From contig JAFAOU010000022.1 in NCBI GenBank assembly GCA_019247495.1, forward strand, positions 1 through 64,000: a DNA stretch of 64,000 bases, read 5' to 3'. The notes beneath the pieces were generated by a model. It was given only the letters and a program-made list of their open reading frames with translations, was not told the origin of the DNA and did not search any database. Shown here piece by piece: positions 1 to 9,938 of this stretch. Source of the stretch: Acidobacteriota bacterium (GTDB lineage: Bacteria; Acidobacteriota; Thermoanaerobaculia; Gp7-AA8). The position numbers and the translations under genes were made by a program. Each line of letters starts with the position of its first letter. The first letter of the stretch is position 1.

Positions 1-1
1 A

Positions 2-1000
2 ATGCTGATGACGCTCGTCTTCACCATCATCGCGGCGACGATCTTTGCCGCCGGCCGGCTCGCGCCGCGGTTGCGCCTTCTCCTCCTCGCCGCCACCGCG
101 ATCGTCGACCTCGGACTGCGCGTCACGTCCACCATGCCTCGCACCACGGCCGATTTCTACACGCCGCCACCCGCTGCCCGCGCGCTGGCCGCGAGCACAG
201 ATCCGGTCCGCATCTACAGTTACGCGGGACGGCTCCGCACAATCAAGGAGAGGAGGCCCCTGCCGTTCGGCGTGCAGCGTTGGATCGTGCGCAACGGCAT
301 GATCCCGTCGTCAGAGATGACGTGGGGCTTCGAAGGGATGCTCGACCTCGACGTAACGTCGACGCATCTGCTGCCAACGGCGAACTTCGAAAATCTCTTC
401 AACGCCGCTCTGACCCATCCACGGCTCGCCCGCCGGCTCCCGCTCCTGCTGCAGATGAGCGGCGTCACGTACGTCGGATTTCAGAAGGATAACGACCCCG
501 CCGTCCTCGCCGATCCGGCGCGCTTCGACACGATCGATCCGGTCGCATTCGTAGCCACCCGAAACGCCGGACCGTTCTACGTTGCCGACCGCCTTCTGTA
601 CGACACAGACGCCGGCCCCGTCGTCTCTTCGGACCAGCGCCTCTCGCCGCGAACGACGTTTACCGACATCGTCTTTCCGCCAGCTCCCGCGCGTGTCCTC
701 GCCTCCCGCGTAACGCCGAATCGCGTCGCCGTGGATGTCGAAGCCAGCGGAAGGTCCTTCCTCTCGCTGGCCATCACGCGCCACAAGTACTGGAGTGCGA
801 TGATCGACGGAACGCCTGCAACGATCCATCCGGCGAACGTGGCCTTCCAGGGAGTGGTGATCGAGCCGGGACGGCATCACCTCGAGTTGGTTTACCGGAA
901 TCCCGTGATCGCCGTCTGTGGCTGGATCTCGATTGCCGCGCTTCTCACAACGATTGCCGTAGCCGCCGTTCCGCGCCGAACTCCTTCGCCTGCCGCGTGA
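2..1000 (+). CDS. YfhO-like multi-pass membrane protein, C-terminal part (5' end probably outside the window)
   Basis: ORF open from the window edge; strong similarity to the C-terminal region of the next gene (RHKYWsAmIDGtPAtihpANVAFQGvvIepGRHHleLvYRNPviavCG). Confidence 0.7.
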   Translation: MLMTLVFTIIAATIFAAGRLAPRLRLLLLAATAIVDLGLRVTSTMPRTTADFYTPPPAARALAASTDPVRIYSYAGRLRTIKERRPLPFGVQRWIVRNGMIPSSEMTWGFEGMLDLDVTSTHLLPTANFENLFNAALTHPRLARRLPLLLQMSGVTYVGFQKDNDPAVLADPARFDTIDPVAFVATRNAGPFYVADRLLYDTDAGPVVSSDQRLSPRTTFTDIVFPPAPARVLASRVTPNRVAVDVEASGRSFLSLAITRHKYWSAMIDGTPATIHPANVAFQGVVIEPGRHHLELVYRNPVIAVCGWISIAALLTTIAVAAVPRRTPSPAA

Positions 1001-1024
1001 CGATTCGATCGGGCATACTGAGGC

Positions 1025-3259
1025 GTGTCACGGAAGGCAGACGTTGCGGCGCTGGCGGCAGTTGCGGTTGTCGTCGCGCTCGCCTTCGCGGACGTTCTCT
1101 TTTTCGGTAAGGCGTTCTACGCGCGCGACATCATCCGCGGCTTCTATCCCTCCTTCGCCGCGCTGCGCAGCGTGGTACGCGACGGAGCCTTTCCCTTCTG
1201 GAATCCGTACTTCTCGGGCGGTCAGCCGCTCGCCGCAAACCCAGCATACGCAGCGTTCTATCCGGTCCCGTGGCTGGCCTTCGCCTCGGATGGATACCAG
1301 GCGATCGCCGTCATCACCGTCCTTCACTATCTGATGGCGGCAGCGGGGATGTTCTGCCTGCTGCGCTCCCTGCGGCTGCATCCACTCGCGGCGTCGTTCG
1401 GCGCGATTTCGTTCGCGCTCGGCGGGACGCTGATGTCGCTGAACAACCTTCTGACCGTCCTCTACGCGATGAGCTGGATGCCGTGGCTGGCGTTCTTCAC
1501 GCGGCGCTATTTTCGCGAGCGCCGCCGCGCCGACTTTGCGATGGCCGCACTCGTCCTAGGCCTGATCCTGCTCATCGGCGAGCAGTCGATGATCCTGCAA
1601 TGCGGAGCGCTGGTGGCGGTCTACGCGATTTACCGGCGGCGCAATGCGCGGGCGATCGTCCCCGCCGCCGCGCTGTGTGCCGTCGCGCTGCTGGTCGGGC
1701 TGGCGCAAATCGTTCCGGCGCTCGATCACCAGCGCGATTCGAAGCGCGCGACGGCGATGACGTACGCCGACGCTACGATCTGGTCGCTCCCGGCAGCGCG
1801 TCCGCTGGAGCTGCTCGATCCCGCGGTGTTCAGCAACTTCGAACCAGACGCCATCTACTACTGGGTGGCGGAACATCCCTCGAAACTGCCGTGGCTTTTC
1901 AGCATCTATCCCGGTCTGCTGGCGTCGGCGCTGATCGTGGCCGGCCTCGTTCGCCGCATTCGCGGATGTGTATTCGTCAGTGCGGTATCGATCGTCAGCT
2001 ACCTCGTCGCGATTGGCCGGCATGGGCCGATCTATCCACTGCTGTACAAATTCGGACTTCGCTCACTCCGCTATCCGGAGAAGTTCATCCTCACGGCGAT
2101 CTTCGTCCTGACCGTCTTCGCGGCCATGGCCGCGGACGAGTTCCTCCGCGAGGCTCGTTTTCGCCGCACGACATTCATCGTCTCGGTCGTCCTGGCGGCA
2201 TTTGCCGCAGCGGTGCTGGCCTTCGCATCGTCGCCGTTGTTCGGCCGCGTTTGGGGACCAAATTCGGACATCGCCCAAATCGAGATCGAGGCGTACGCGG
2301 GCGCGATGACGGCGCTCGTGACTGCAATCGGACTCATGCTGATTCTCGCGCTGCGAAACCGCCTCCGGCTTTGCCTTGGTCTCCTCGCTCTCTTTGTCCT
2401 GGCCGACCTCGGATCACGCGTCCGCACGGTTGCGCCTCGCATCGATGCGTCGCTGTATTCGCCTCCCCCTCTCGGACAAGCGCTGGCTGCCGGGCCGCAG
2501 CCGGTTCGGATCTTCAACGATGCGTCGTGGGAACTGTTCGCGCGCCCGGCGCCGATGGTGCAAGCCGATCAGGGCTGGCGAACCCGCAACGCTCTTCTGC
2601 CCGAGGCGCAAGCGTTGTGGGGAATCGAGTCGGCGCTCGAGGCCGATCTTGCCAACACCGATCTCGCGCCGTCCGTTGAATACGGGTCGTTGTTCTTCAA
2701 TGCCCGCCGCCTCGGCCACCGCGACGCCGTGCAGCGTCTCCTCGCGCTCGCAGGCGTTACGCACCTGATCCTCGTTCGCGACATCTCCTCGGCCGATGAC
2801 CCCGTACGCGTTCTCCGATTTCCCGCCATGCGCTACTACTTCGCCGATCAGCTCTTGCCGTCCGCTCGGATTTCCGCTCCCAACGCATCGCGCACCGCGG
2901 CGTTCATCGACTGGCCATTCGCGCCGGCGCCCGGCCGCGTGCTACGCGTAGCGGAACACGGCAATGCCATCGATATCGATGTCGAATCGGCAGGCAGCGC
3001 GGCGTTGATCATGAGCATCACGCGGCACAAATACTGGCGCGCCACGATCGACGGAGCGCCGGCATCGCTCTACGCCGCCAACGTCGCGTTCCAGGGCCTG
3101 ACGATCCCGCGCGGACGCCACCACGTTTCCCTGCGCTATCGCAATCCGCTCATCGTGATCTGCGGGATCGTCTCGCTGCTCACCGTCGCCGCGCTGCTGG
3201 TCATCGCTGTTGGCGGCGGACTTCGTAGCAAAGAATCGCCGTCGCTGTCGCCACATTGA
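1025..3259 (+). CDS. YfhO-like multi-pass membrane protein
   Basis: 744-aa ORF (GTG start), many hydrophobic segments, N-terminal GxxFYxRDIxxxFYP...PFWNPYFSGGQPLAANP motif typical of YfhO-like proteins. Confidence 0.75.
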   Translation: MSRKADVAALAAVAVVVALAFADVLFFGKAFYARDIIRGFYPSFAALRSVVRDGAFPFWNPYFSGGQPLAANPAYAAFYPVPWLAFASDGYQAIAVITVLHYLMAAAGMFCLLRSLRLHPLAASFGAISFALGGTLMSLNNLLTVLYAMSWMPWLAFFTRRYFRERRRADFAMAALVLGLILLIGEQSMILQCGALVAVYAIYRRRNARAIVPAAALCAVALLVGLAQIVPALDHQRDSKRATAMTYADATIWSLPAARPLELLDPAVFSNFEPDAIYYWVAEHPSKLPWLFSIYPGLLASALIVAGLVRRIRGCVFVSAVSIVSYLVAIGRHGPIYPLLYKFGLRSLRYPEKFILTAIFVLTVFAAMAADEFLREARFRRTTFIVSVVLAAFAAAVLAFASSPLFGRVWGPNSDIAQIEIEAYAGAMTALVTAIGLMLILALRNRLRLCLGLLALFVLADLGSRVRTVAPRIDASLYSPPPLGQALAAGPQPVRIFNDASWELFARPAPMVQADQGWRTRNALLPEAQALWGIESALEADLANTDLAPSVEYGSLFFNARRLGHRDAVQRLLALAGVTHLILVRDISSADDPVRVLRFPAMRYYFADQLLPSARISAPNASRTAAFIDWPFAPAPGRVLRVAEHGNAIDIDVESAGSAALIMSITRHKYWRATIDGAPASLYAANVAFQGLTIPRGRHHVSLRYRNPLIVICGIVSLLTVAALLVIAVGGGLRSKESPSLSPH

Positions 3260-3911
3260 ATGACCCGACATGCCCGCTCATCGGAATCGTGACGGTGCGG
3301 TCGCAGTGCTCGAGAACGTTGCGGCGAATCCCTTTGCCCTCGTTGCCGACCACCAGCGCGACCTTGCCGGTGAAATCGATCGCGTCGGGCCGCTCGCCGT
3401 TCTCCGCCGCGGCGTAAATCCAATAGCCGCTCTTCTTCAGCGTCTCGATGGCGCGCGAAAGGTTGGTCACCTGCGCCACCTGCACCCACTCGGATGCACC
3501 AGCCGATGCTTTCACCGCCACAGGCGTTAGCCCAACGCTGTCGTGCTCCGGGATGACGACGACATCGACGCCGAATCCATCCGCGACGCGAAGGATGGCG
3601 CCGAAGTTCTGCGGATCGGTGATCGAGTCGACGATGAGCACGAAGTTCGTCTCCTCCTTCTCCACGATCTCGTCGAAATCCGCATACGCCGTCTCCGACA
3701 CCTCGGCCACCACCCCGTTGTGCACGCCGCGTCCGGCCAACCGGTCGATCTGATCGAGCGCCAGATTGCGCACCGCCACGCCGGCGCGCTTGGCCTCCCC
3801 CATCAACCGCTGATGCCGCGCCGTCTCCTCGCGCGCGACGCCGACGTACCGAATGCGCTCCGGATGCGAGCGGATGGCCTCGAGGATGGGATTGACGCCG
3901 TAGATGATCAG
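3201..3911 (-). CDS. rlmB: 23S rRNA (guanosine-2'-O)-methyltransferase, SpoU/TrmH family
   Basis: SpoU motifs (LIVDSITDPQNFGAILRVADGFGVDVVVIP; ALVVGNEGKGIRRNVLEHCDRTVTIPMSGHVGSFNVATATAI). The N-terminal domain reads in frame upstream of the track ORF to a CTG at 3911 (LIIYGVNPILEAIRSHPERIRYVGVAREETARHQRL). Confidence 0.85.
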   Translation of the reverse strand: MIIYGVNPILEAIRSHPERIRYVGVAREETARHQRLMGEAKRAGVAVRNLALDQIDRLAGRGVHNGVVAEVSETAYADFDEIVEKEETNFVLIVDSITDPQNFGAILRVADGFGVDVVVIPEHDSVGLTPVAVKASAGASEWVQVAQVTNLSRAIETLKKSGYWIYAAAENGERPDAIDFTGKVALVVGNEGKGIRRNVLEHCDRTVTIPMSGHVGSFNVATATAILCYEVRRQQR

Positions 3912-3917
3912 AACCGC

Positions 3918-3984
3918 AGTTTAACCACGGAGGCACAGAGAACACAGAGAGATTCCTCTGTGACCTCTGTGTCTCTGTGGTTCA
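3918..3984. repeat. Dispersed intergenic imperfect palindrome of the accacagagacacagaggtcacagag type
   Basis: TTAACCACGGAGGCACAGAGAACACAGAGAGattCCTCTGTGACCTCTGTGTCTCTGTGGTTCA: inverted arms; lies between the pyrD stop and the rlmB start. Confidence 0.8.
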
Positions 3985-4935
3985 ACGCATTAATCGCTTC
4001 GCCATCAGAGGTCCTTCGTAGATGAATCCGGTGTACGCCTGCACGAGGTCCGCGCCGGCCGCAAATTTCGCGCGAACGTCGTCGGCAGTGAAGATGCCGC
4101 CGACGCCGATCAGCGGGTAGTTCGAACCCACGCGTTGCCGCACCTTCGCGAGAATGGCCGTCGACGGCTGCATCAGCGGCGCGCCGGAGAGGCCGCCGGT
4201 TTCGTTCGAAGCGAACGGACGTGCGATCGTCGTATTCGTGCAGATCATGCCGCGCGCGCGTTTCGCGCAGACGTCGCAGATTTCGCCGAGCATGACGTCG
4301 TCGATGTCGGGCGCGATTTTCACGATCGCGGGACCGACGGCGGCGAGGATGCGTTCGAGATGTTCGGGACGTTGAAGTTCGCGAAGCGACGGCGTGTTCG
4401 GCGATGACAGGTTGACGACGACTAGATCCGCGTACGGCGCGAGTTTCATCGCGCAGGCGCCGTAGTCGTCGGCGGCAGCGTCGAACGCGACATCGCGATT
4501 CTTTCCGATGTTGACGAAGAGCGGCACCGTCGGTATCCACGACTTCAGCCGCTCGGCGACCGCGTCCGCGCCGTCGTTGTTGAATCCGAGGCGGTTGATG
4601 AGCGCGTGGTGTTCGGGATAGCGAAAGAGTCGCGGACGCGGATTGCCGGGTTGCGGTCGAAGCGTGACGGTGCCCACTTCGACGAATCCGAATCCGAGAG
4701 CGGCCAGCATCGGCATCAGCAATCCGTTTTTGTCGAAGCCGGCGGCGATTCCGATCGGCGAAGGAAACGTCAGTCCCATCAACTCGCGTCGTGCGCTCGG
4801 CGGCGGCGCGCAGAAGCGCTCGATGGCGCGCAGGACGATCGGGATTTGTTGCAGCGCAATCATCTGCCGCACCGCCAGTTCGTGCGCGTCTTCGGCGTCG
4901 AGCTGGAAGAGCAGCTTGCGGATCAGCGAATACAT
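3982..4935 (-). CDS. pyrD: Dihydroorotate dehydrogenase (quinone)
   Basis: MYSLIRKLLFQLDAEDAHELAV..., FPSPIGIAAGFDKNGLLMPMLAALGFGFVEVGTVTLRPQPGNPRPRLFR. Confidence 0.93.
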   Translation of the reverse strand: MYSLIRKLLFQLDAEDAHELAVRQMIALQQIPIVLRAIERFCAPPPSARRELMGLTFPSPIGIAAGFDKNGLLMPMLAALGFGFVEVGTVTLRPQPGNPRPRLFRYPEHHALINRLGFNNDGADAVAERLKSWIPTVPLFVNIGKNRDVAFDAAADDYGACAMKLAPYADLVVVNLSSPNTPSLRELQRPEHLERILAAVGPAIVKIAPDIDDVMLGEICDVCAKRARGMICTNTTIARPFASNETGGLSGAPLMQPSTAILAKVRQRVGSNYPLIGVGGIFTADDVRAKFAAGADLVQAYTGFIYEGPLMAKRLMR

Positions 4936-6308
4936 CGTTCTGCACGCGCAAGCGGCGAGAGCACGCGCGAGTCCGATTCACTGGCGCGTTCGAGAAGAGG
5001 AATTGCGCGAACGAGCTCGGGGCCGTGATCCATGCCGGTGAGCATCAATCGCAGCGGCATGAAAAGCTCTTTGCCCTTACGTCCCGTCGCTTGCTTCAGG
5101 CGATCGTTCATCGCCTTGACCGCATCGGCATCGAGCGGTGCGCCGTGCTCGCGCAGATCGTTCGCAACCGCGACGGCAAATTCACGATCGATCTCCGGCG
5201 GCGTGTAGTCAGTCACGAAACGAATCATTTCTTTGAACTGCGGCAGGAGATGGACGGACGTCTTCACGACATCGATCGCCTCCTCCAGCCACGGCGCATC
5301 GAATCCGATCGCGTTCACGACCAGCGGCCGCAGCTCCGCGGCGGACATCGAATGGATGTACTGCCCGTTCAGCCACTCGAACTTCTGCGGATCAAAGACC
5401 GCCGGCGCCGAGTTGACGCGGTCGAGTGCGAAGTTAGCGATCGCGTAGTCGCGGTCGAAGACATCGCGCCCGTCCGGTGCGGACCAGCCGAGCAACGTCA
5501 GGTAGTTGACCATCGCCTCGGCGAGAAAGCCTGCTTCCGCGTACGCTGACACCGAGGTCGCGCCGTGGCGTTTCGAAAGCTTGGTCCGGTCCTGCCCGAG
5601 GATCAGCGAGACGTGCGCGAATTGCGGGATCGCCCACTCCATCGCGCGATAGATCAGCACCTGGCGATGCGTGTTCGTCAAATGCTCCTCGGCGCGGATG
5701 ACGTTCGTGACCTCCATGTCGTGATCGTCGACGACCACGGAAAAGTTGTACGTCGGCAGGCCATCGGAGCGGACCAGGATGAAGTCGCCGAGCGACTCGC
5801 GCTTCCACGTCACCTCGCCGCGAATGGCATCGTCGATCGTGACGTCGCCATCGTCCGGAACGTGAAAGCGGACCGCGTGCGGGATGCTGTCGTCATCTCG
5901 GCGATTGATCCAGCAGGTCAGGTCGTAGTGCGGCGGCCTCGACTCCGCCTCGGCGACTTTTCGCTTGGCCTCGAGCTCTTCCTCGGTGCAATAACAGCGA
6001 TACGCGATGCCGCGCGCGATCAACTCGCGCGCCACTTCGCCATAGCGTTCGACGCGTTCCGACTGCCGATACGGCGCATGCGGCCCGCCGATGTCGGGAC
6101 CTTCGTCCCACATCAATCCAAGCCAGCGCAGATCGTCGAGCACCATCGCCTCGGATTCGAGAGTCGACCGCGCCTGGTCGGTGTCCTCGACGCGGATGAT
6201 GAACGTGCCGCCGTGATGCTTCGCGAACAGCCAGTTGAAAATGGCCGTACGCGCGCCGCCGACATGGAGGTGGCCGGTGGGCGACGGGGCAAATCGGACG
6301 CGGATCAT
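4923..6308 (-). CDS. gltX: Glutamyl-tRNA synthetase
   Basis: MIRVRFAPSPTGHLHVGGARTAIFNWLFAKHHGGTFIIRVEDTD; KLSKRHGATSV. Confidence 0.95.
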   Translation of the reverse strand: MIRVRFAPSPTGHLHVGGARTAIFNWLFAKHHGGTFIIRVEDTDQARSTLESEAMVLDDLRWLGLMWDEGPDIGGPHAPYRQSERVERYGEVARELIARGIAYRCYCTEEELEAKRKVAEAESRPPHYDLTCWINRRDDDSIPHAVRFHVPDDGDVTIDDAIRGEVTWKRESLGDFILVRSDGLPTYNFSVVVDDHDMEVTNVIRAEEHLTNTHRQVLIYRAMEWAIPQFAHVSLILGQDRTKLSKRHGATSVSAYAEAGFLAEAMVNYLTLLGWSAPDGRDVFDRDYAIANFALDRVNSAPAVFDPQKFEWLNGQYIHSMSAAELRPLVVNAIGFDAPWLEEAIDVVKTSVHLLPQFKEMIRFVTDYTPPEIDREFAVAVANDLREHGAPLDADAVKAMNDRLKQATGRKGKELFMPLRLMLTGMDHGPELVRAIPLLERASESDSRVLSPLARAERCIR

Positions 6309-6323
6309 GCGGCGGTGACGATA

Positions 6324-6710
6324 TCAAGCTCCGCGACGAGACTTCGCCTTTGCAGCCTTCTTCGCGCGGTCCTGTTTCACCCGCAGCGCAACGATTCTCT
6401 TGATCAAGCCGTAGGGAATCGGCTCATCGAGTGGAAATTGCAGATTGCCTTTCTCCCCCGCGTACCTTGCAAGTTCCTTCGTCAGTCTTGCGTCGCCTTT
6501 GACGGGCGGGTAGAAGCCGATGTGATGTTTGAACGCCGCGAAGTAGACCAGAATCCCGTTCTGCTTGAATGCCAGAATCCGATAGCTGATCGTCTCTTCG
6601 GCGTCGGGAGCAGCGTTGCTGATCACCGCCCGAATCTTCTGGAGAATCGCCTGCACTTCAGGCGAAAACCCAGCAATGTATTCGGCGATCGTCGTTGGCG
6701 TCGTGGCCAT
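6324..6710 (-). CDS. DUF1801 / YdhG-like protein
   Basis: TIAEYIAGFSPEVQAILQKIRAVISNAAPDAEETISYRILAFKQNGILVYFAAFKHHIGFYP. Confidence 0.85.
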   Translation of the reverse strand: MATTPTTIAEYIAGFSPEVQAILQKIRAVISNAAPDAEETISYRILAFKQNGILVYFAAFKHHIGFYPPVKGDARLTKELARYAGEKGNLQFPLDEPIPYGLIKRIVALRVKQDRAKKAAKAKSRRGA

Positions 6711-6725
6711 GATGTCTCCGGTTGA

Positions 6726-7199
6726 TCAAAGCGAAATGCAGGTGATCGCCATCGCGCAAATGCCTTCGCCGCGCCCGATGAAACCGAGATGATCGGTCGT
6801 CGTCGCCTTGACGTTCACGTGGCCCGCAGGCAGATCTAACAATCTTGCGATTGACGCCTGGATTGCGTCGCGGAACGGAGCCAGCTTCGGCTTCTCCGCG
6901 ATGATCGTCACGTCAACGTTGGCAATGTCCGCATCCATCTCGTCGACCACGCGCTTCGCTTCGCGCAGAAAGAGAGCGGAGTCCGCATCCTTCCAGCGCG
7001 CGTCATCCGACGGAAAGTACTGGCCGATGTCGCCGGCGCCGGCCGCGCCGAGGAGCGCGTCGGTGATGGCGTGGAGGACCGCGTCGGCGTCGGAGTGACC
7101 GGCCAAGCCGCCGGTGTCGCTGATGCGGATCCCGCCGAGGGTCAACGGACGCGTTTCGTCGAAGGCGTGAACGTCGATGCCCTGTCCGACGCGAATCAT
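6726..7199 (-). CDS. ispF: 2-C-methyl-D-erythritol 2,4-cyclodiphosphate synthase
   Basis: MIRVGQGIDVHAFDETRPLTLGGIRI...GLAGHSDADAVLHAITDALLGAAGAGDIGQYFP. Confidence 0.94.
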   Translation of the reverse strand: MIRVGQGIDVHAFDETRPLTLGGIRISDTGGLAGHSDADAVLHAITDALLGAAGAGDIGQYFPSDDARWKDADSALFLREAKRVVDEMDADIANVDVTIIAEKPKLAPFRDAIQASIARLLDLPAGHVNVKATTTDHLGFIGRGEGICAMAITCISL

Positions 7200-7903
7200 G
7201 CGTCGCCCTCGCCGCCCCATTCCGCCCAGATCCGTTCCGCCATCACCAGATCCTCGGGGCGCGTGATCTTGAAATTCATCGAGTCGCCGCGAACGAGATG
7301 AACGTGATGGCCGTACTTCGCCGCCAGTCCCGCTTCGTCGGTTGCGTCCGCGTCTTCGCGTGCTGCGCGGGCGAGGATGTCGCGCAGAACGTCCGAGCGA
7401 AAACACTGCGGAGTTTGTGCGGCAACGAGCACGCTGCGGTCGAGCGTTTTCGCGATCGCTTCGTTCGCAATCTGGTGCACGGTATCGGGCAGCGAGATGC
7501 CGGGAAACGCCGCGCCGTGCTCGCGCGCGGCATCGAGCGTGGCGTGGAAGGTATCGAGCGAAAAGAATGGACGGACGGCGTCGTGAATGGCGATGAGATC
7601 GAAGTCATCGTCGTTCTTGGAGGTCGCCGCTTCCAAGCCGCGCATCACCGACTGCAGCCGCGTATCACCGCCGGCCACGAAGGTCACGCGCTCGCCGGGC
7701 GACGACTTCACCGCGTCCACGAGCTTCTCCATCACCGGCACGATCACGCGCGTGACGACGGGATCGAACAGGAAACGCTCCACGGCGCGCTGCACAAGAG
7801 GCTTGCCGCCGAGCGGCTGGAACTGCTTCGGCACGTCGCCGCCGAAACGCGTTCCGCTTCCGGCCGCCGGGATAATGACGAGGACCCGCTCCGCGTCAGC
7901 CAC
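7196..7903 (-). CDS. ispD: 2-C-methyl-D-erythritol 4-phosphate cytidylyltransferase
   Basis: VLVIIPAAGSGTRFGGDVPKQFQPLGGKPLVQRAVERF; ATDEAGLAAKYGHHVHLVRGDSMNFKIT. Confidence 0.93.
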   Translation of the reverse strand: MADAERVLVIIPAAGSGTRFGGDVPKQFQPLGGKPLVQRAVERFLFDPVVTRVIVPVMEKLVDAVKSSPGERVTFVAGGDTRLQSVMRGLEAATSKNDDDFDLIAIHDAVRPFFSLDTFHATLDAAREHGAAFPGISLPDTVHQIANEAIAKTLDRSVLVAAQTPQCFRSDVLRDILARAAREDADATDEAGLAAKYGHHVHLVRGDSMNFKITRPEDLVMAERIWAEWGGEGDA

Positions 7904-8460
7904 TACACCGCCATGATGTCGACTTCTTTGCTCTTCAGAATGCTGCCGACTTCGTCGATGTGTTTGTCGGTCATCTTCTGGATCTCGTCGAGGGCGCGCT
8001 TCTCATCGTCCTCGGAAATCTCGTGGTCCTTGAGCATTCTCTTCAGCTTGTCGTTTCCGTCGCGGCGCACCTGGCGGATGGCCGTACGCGATTCCTCGGA
8101 CATGTGATGCGCGCGTTTCACCAACTCCTTGCGCCGCTCCTCGGTGAGCTGCGGAATCGGGATGCGGATCACCTTGCCATCCGTGGCGGGATTGAGGCCG
8201 AGGTCCGAATTGCGGATCGCTTTCTCCACCACCGACACCATCGACTTGTCCCACGGCTCCGCCACGATGAGCGACGGCTCCGGAACTTTGAGCGACGCCA
8301 CCTGCGCGATCGGCGTCGGCGTACCGTAGTAGTCGACCACGATGCCGTCGAGCATCGAGGCATTGGCGCGTCCGGTACGAAGCGTTTTGAACTCGCGATG
8401 CAGCGCGTCGAGCGCGCCGTGCATACGGTGCTGCACATCTTTGATTACGTCGTTGATCAT
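7903..8460 (-). CDS. frr: Ribosome recycling factor
   Basis: MINDVIKDVQHRMHGALDALHREFKTLRTGRANASMLDGIVVDYYGTPTPIAQVASL. Confidence 0.96.
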   Translation of the reverse strand: MINDVIKDVQHRMHGALDALHREFKTLRTGRANASMLDGIVVDYYGTPTPIAQVASLKVPEPSLIVAEPWDKSMVSVVEKAIRNSDLGLNPATDGKVIRIPIPQLTEERRKELVKRAHHMSEESRTAIRQVRRDGNDKLKRMLKDHEISEDDEKRALDEIQKMTDKHIDEVGSILKSKEVDIMAV

Positions 8461-8477
8461 GATTTCCTCGCGTCAAA

Positions 8478-9191
8478 TCAATCGCTGACGATCGAGCCGA
8501 TGTCCTCGCCGAGGAGGGCGCGGCGGATGTTGCCCGGCTCGATCAGCGAAAAAATATAGATCGGAATCGAGCTGCCGCGGGCCAGATCGATCGCGGTCGC
8601 GTCCATCACCTGCAGCCGGTCTGCCAGCACGCGCTGGTAGCTCGCATGCGGGATCTTCGTGGCGTTCGGATCTTTTTCAGGGTCCGCGGTGTAGATGCCG
8701 TCGACTTTCGTCGCTTTGAAAATGATCTCGCACTTCAACTCGCTCGCGCGCAGCGCGGCCGCGGAATCGGTGGTGAAGTACGGATTGCCGGTGCCGGCCG
8801 CGCAGATGACGATGCGCGACTTCTCCAGATGGCGGATAGCGCGCCGCCGGATGAACGGCTCGGCCACCTCGGCCATCGTGATCGCGGACGTCACCCGCGT
8901 CTGCGCGCCGCGCCGCTCCAGTGCATCCTGCATGGCGATGGCGTTGATGACCGTAGCCAGCATCCCCATGTGATCGCCCGCGACCCGATCGATCCCCTCG
9001 GTGGCCGCCGTGACGCCGCGAAAGATGTTCCCGCCGCCGATGACGATTGCGAGTTGGACACCGGCGCGATGGACCTCGACAATCTCGTCGGCAATGCGGG
9101 CAATCGTGTCCGGATCGATGCCGTTCCGGCGCCCTCCCATGAGCGCTTCACCGGAAAGTTTGAGAAGGATACGTTTGTAGCGCGGAGGCAT
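8478..9191 (-). CDS. pyrH: Uridylate kinase
   Basis: [55 protein letters not shown]. Confidence 0.95.
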   Translation of the reverse strand: MPPRYKRILLKLSGEALMGGRRNGIDPDTIARIADEIVEVHRAGVQLAIVIGGGNIFRGVTAATEGIDRVAGDHMGMLATVINAIAMQDALERRGAQTRVTSAITMAEVAEPFIRRRAIRHLEKSRIVICAAGTGNPYFTTDSAAALRASELKCEIIFKATKVDGIYTADPEKDPNATKIPHASYQRVLADRLQVMDATAIDLARGSSIPIYIFSLIEPGNIRRALLGEDIGSIVSD

Positions 9192-9269
9192 TGGCGACGC
9201 TTTATACAATAGACACCGGTGGGTGGCCACCACTCCCTGTCGCACCACGAACGCTGGACACACACATTT

Positions 9270-9671
9270 TCATGGCTTCCAGCGTTTTACGAGTCGTGAC
9301 CTAATGATCCGCGTGTCACGAGTGAGAAGAGCAAGGTCCATCACGCGGCAAGTCGATACGATCACACGATCAGCAGGATCCCGGTGAAACGTCTCGGGGA
9401 GGGCGGCGATGTCGGCGGCAATCGCCGGGGAAATCGGAAGGATTCGAACGGAGCGCGGATGCGCGGCGGCGGCGAGCCATTCGCCGAGCGGCACATCGAG
9501 CTCGAGACGGCCCAGTTCGACCAGCGTGGCCACTTCCCACAGGCTGATGTCCGAAAGGAACGGCCGCTGATCTGGCGGAAGCCGATCGAGCGCGGCGATC
9601 GCGGCTGCGCCGAGGCGACGATCCTGATCGACCCACCAGATCCACGCGTGAGTATCGAGCAGTAGGGTCAT
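9270..9671 (-). CDS. PIN-domain toxin (VapC-like)
   Basis: MTLLLDTHAWIWWVDQDRRLG...LSDISLWEVATLVELGRLELDVPLGEWL...HRDPADRVIVSTCRVMDLALLTRDTRI; overlaps the antitoxin stop. Confidence 0.88.
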   Translation of the reverse strand: MTLLLDTHAWIWWVDQDRRLGAAAIAALDRLPPDQRPFLSDISLWEVATLVELGRLELDVPLGEWLAAAAHPRSVRILPISPAIAADIAALPETFHRDPADRVIVSTCRVMDLALLTRDTRIIRSRLVKRWKP

Positions 9672-9898
9672 CGCAGCGCGTCGATCTCGTCCTCGTCCAA
9701 TGCGGGCGCGAGGGGATCACCTTGCCAGCGTGCCTTACCCCGCATGCGCAACCACGGGCGACTGTCGACCTCGCCCGCCGGAACGAGGCATGCGACTACA
9801 TGTCCACGCTTGGTGATCGTGATCGATTCTCCCCGCTCGTGCACTTCGTCGATGAGCGAGAGGCATCGTGCCTTGAATTCGGAGGCTGCGACTTTCAT
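9668..9898 (-). CDS. Phd/YefM-type antitoxin
   Basis: MKVAASEFKARCLSLIDEVHERGESITITKRGHVVACLVPA; directly upstream of the PIN gene with 4-bp overlap. Confidence 0.88.
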   Translation of the reverse strand: MKVAASEFKARCLSLIDEVHERGESITITKRGHVVACLVPAGEVDSRPWLRMRGKARWQGDPLAPALDEDEIDALR

Positions 9899-9938
9899 TT
9901 GACTAGTATAGATGACCAGTCAGTGAACGCCTCTCCAC

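Noticed and set aside
1270-2679. 469-aa + strand ORF overlapping the YfhO-like gene in another frame
   Set aside because: Arg/Gly/Ala-rich out-of-frame translation; the 744-aa frame has coherent TM segments and motifs.
3908-4981. 357-aa minus-strand ORF spanning the repeat (ending NHRDTEVTEESLCVLCASVVKLRF)
   Set aside because: Out-of-frame reading of pyrD plus the dispersed repeat; the repeat-derived tail is a known type of artefactual translation.
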